Source: Bacteroidota bacterium
GTDB taxonomy: Bacteria > Bacteroidota > Kryptoniia > Kryptoniales > JAKASW01
Assembly: GCA_021796055.1 (NCBI GenBank)
Contig: JAJYOS010000053.1
Coordinates: 1 to 14,603 of the forward strand
DNA: 14,603 nucleotides
Reading direction: 5' to 3'
The notes under the pieces were generated by a model. It saw only the letters and a program-made list of their open reading frames with translations. It did no database searches and was not told the DNA's origin. Below, one piece after another: positions 14,573 through 14,603 of this stretch. Every line of letters starts with the position of its first letter. The stretch's first letter is position 1. A program made the translations under genes and the position numbers.

Positions 14573-14603
14573 GATCCGCCCCACTATTCCCGAAGACCGC
14601 GAC
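14565..14603 (+). CDS. Probable GNAT N-acetyltransferase, N-terminal fragment
   Basis: Thirteen codons run from TTG 14565 to the window end and read MIKIRPTIPEDRD, the typical first strand and turn of a GNAT acetyltransferase (IRPxxPEDxD). The start overlaps the ligase stop by 8 nt in another frame, implying translational coupling. Only this stub is visible, so the call rests on the motif and context. Confidence 0.5.
   Translation, partial: MIKIRPTIPEDRD

Noticed and set aside
1..14603. tRNA, rRNA, CRISPR array, transposase or phage gene
   Set aside because: Looked for on both strands; no cloverleaf, regular spacer-repeat array, transposase motif or phage structural gene was seen.

Overview
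The window looks like a chromosomal segment from a Gram-negative bacterium of the FCB group, most likely the Ignavibacteria/Kryptoniota side of Bacteroidota-Chlorobiota. The strongest pointer is the C-terminal sorting tail of the secreted amylase (motif QNYPNPFNP, then an Ig-like strand pattern ending in GVYFYKL), which is typical of type IX secretion cargo in those lineages. Base composition is moderate (roughly half G+C by eye), genes are tightly packed, and GTG and TTG starts are common. This placement is inferred from motifs; no searches were run.

Layout. 1-240 is the 3' end of a TPR protein. 271-2739 is a three-gene module: a NodU/CmcH-type carbamoyltransferase, an SxtJ-like membrane protein and a 52-residue DUF5989-like membrane peptide. 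2806-9986 reads as an alpha-glucan locus: a large secreted GH13 amylase with a CBM48-like front end and a T9SS tail, a PAP2 phosphatase overlapping its stop codon (TAATG), a lipoprotein solute-binding protein, and MalF-like and MalG-like ABC permeases. No ATPase subunit and no SusC/SusD pair is present. 10073-11623 is one reading frame joining a Gfo/Idh/MocA oxidoreductase to a WlbB-type hexapeptide acyltransferase with a zinc-ribbon tail, resembling two steps of diacetamido-uronic acid sugar synthesis. 11737-12018 (minus strand) is a small orphan gene. 12019-12401 has no convincing gene; it holds a GC-rich foldable island and then a clear promoter. 12402-14572 is a tandem pair of D-Ala-D-Ala-ligase-like ATP-grasp enzymes, followed by the start of a probable GNAT acetyltransferase cut off by the window end.

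How the parts fit. The amylase would cut starch or glycogen outside the cell, and the lipoprotein plus two permeases would import the maltodextrins using an ATPase encoded elsewhere. The carbamoyltransferase module and the oxidoreductase-acyltransferase fusion both suggest modification of surface polysaccharide or secondary metabolites. The two ATP-grasp proteins plus GNAT look like a small amide-ligation module rather than a cell-wall Ddl, because the canonical Ddl N-terminal signature is absent.

Leads worth most attention: the ATP-grasp pair plus GNAT; the solute-binding lipoprotein whose signal peptide lies upstream of every ATG; the fusion gene with a strong internal start; short in-phase intergenic repeats (7-nt and 8-nt periods) and GC palindromes, some inside coding sequence; and the foldable island at 12060-12290.
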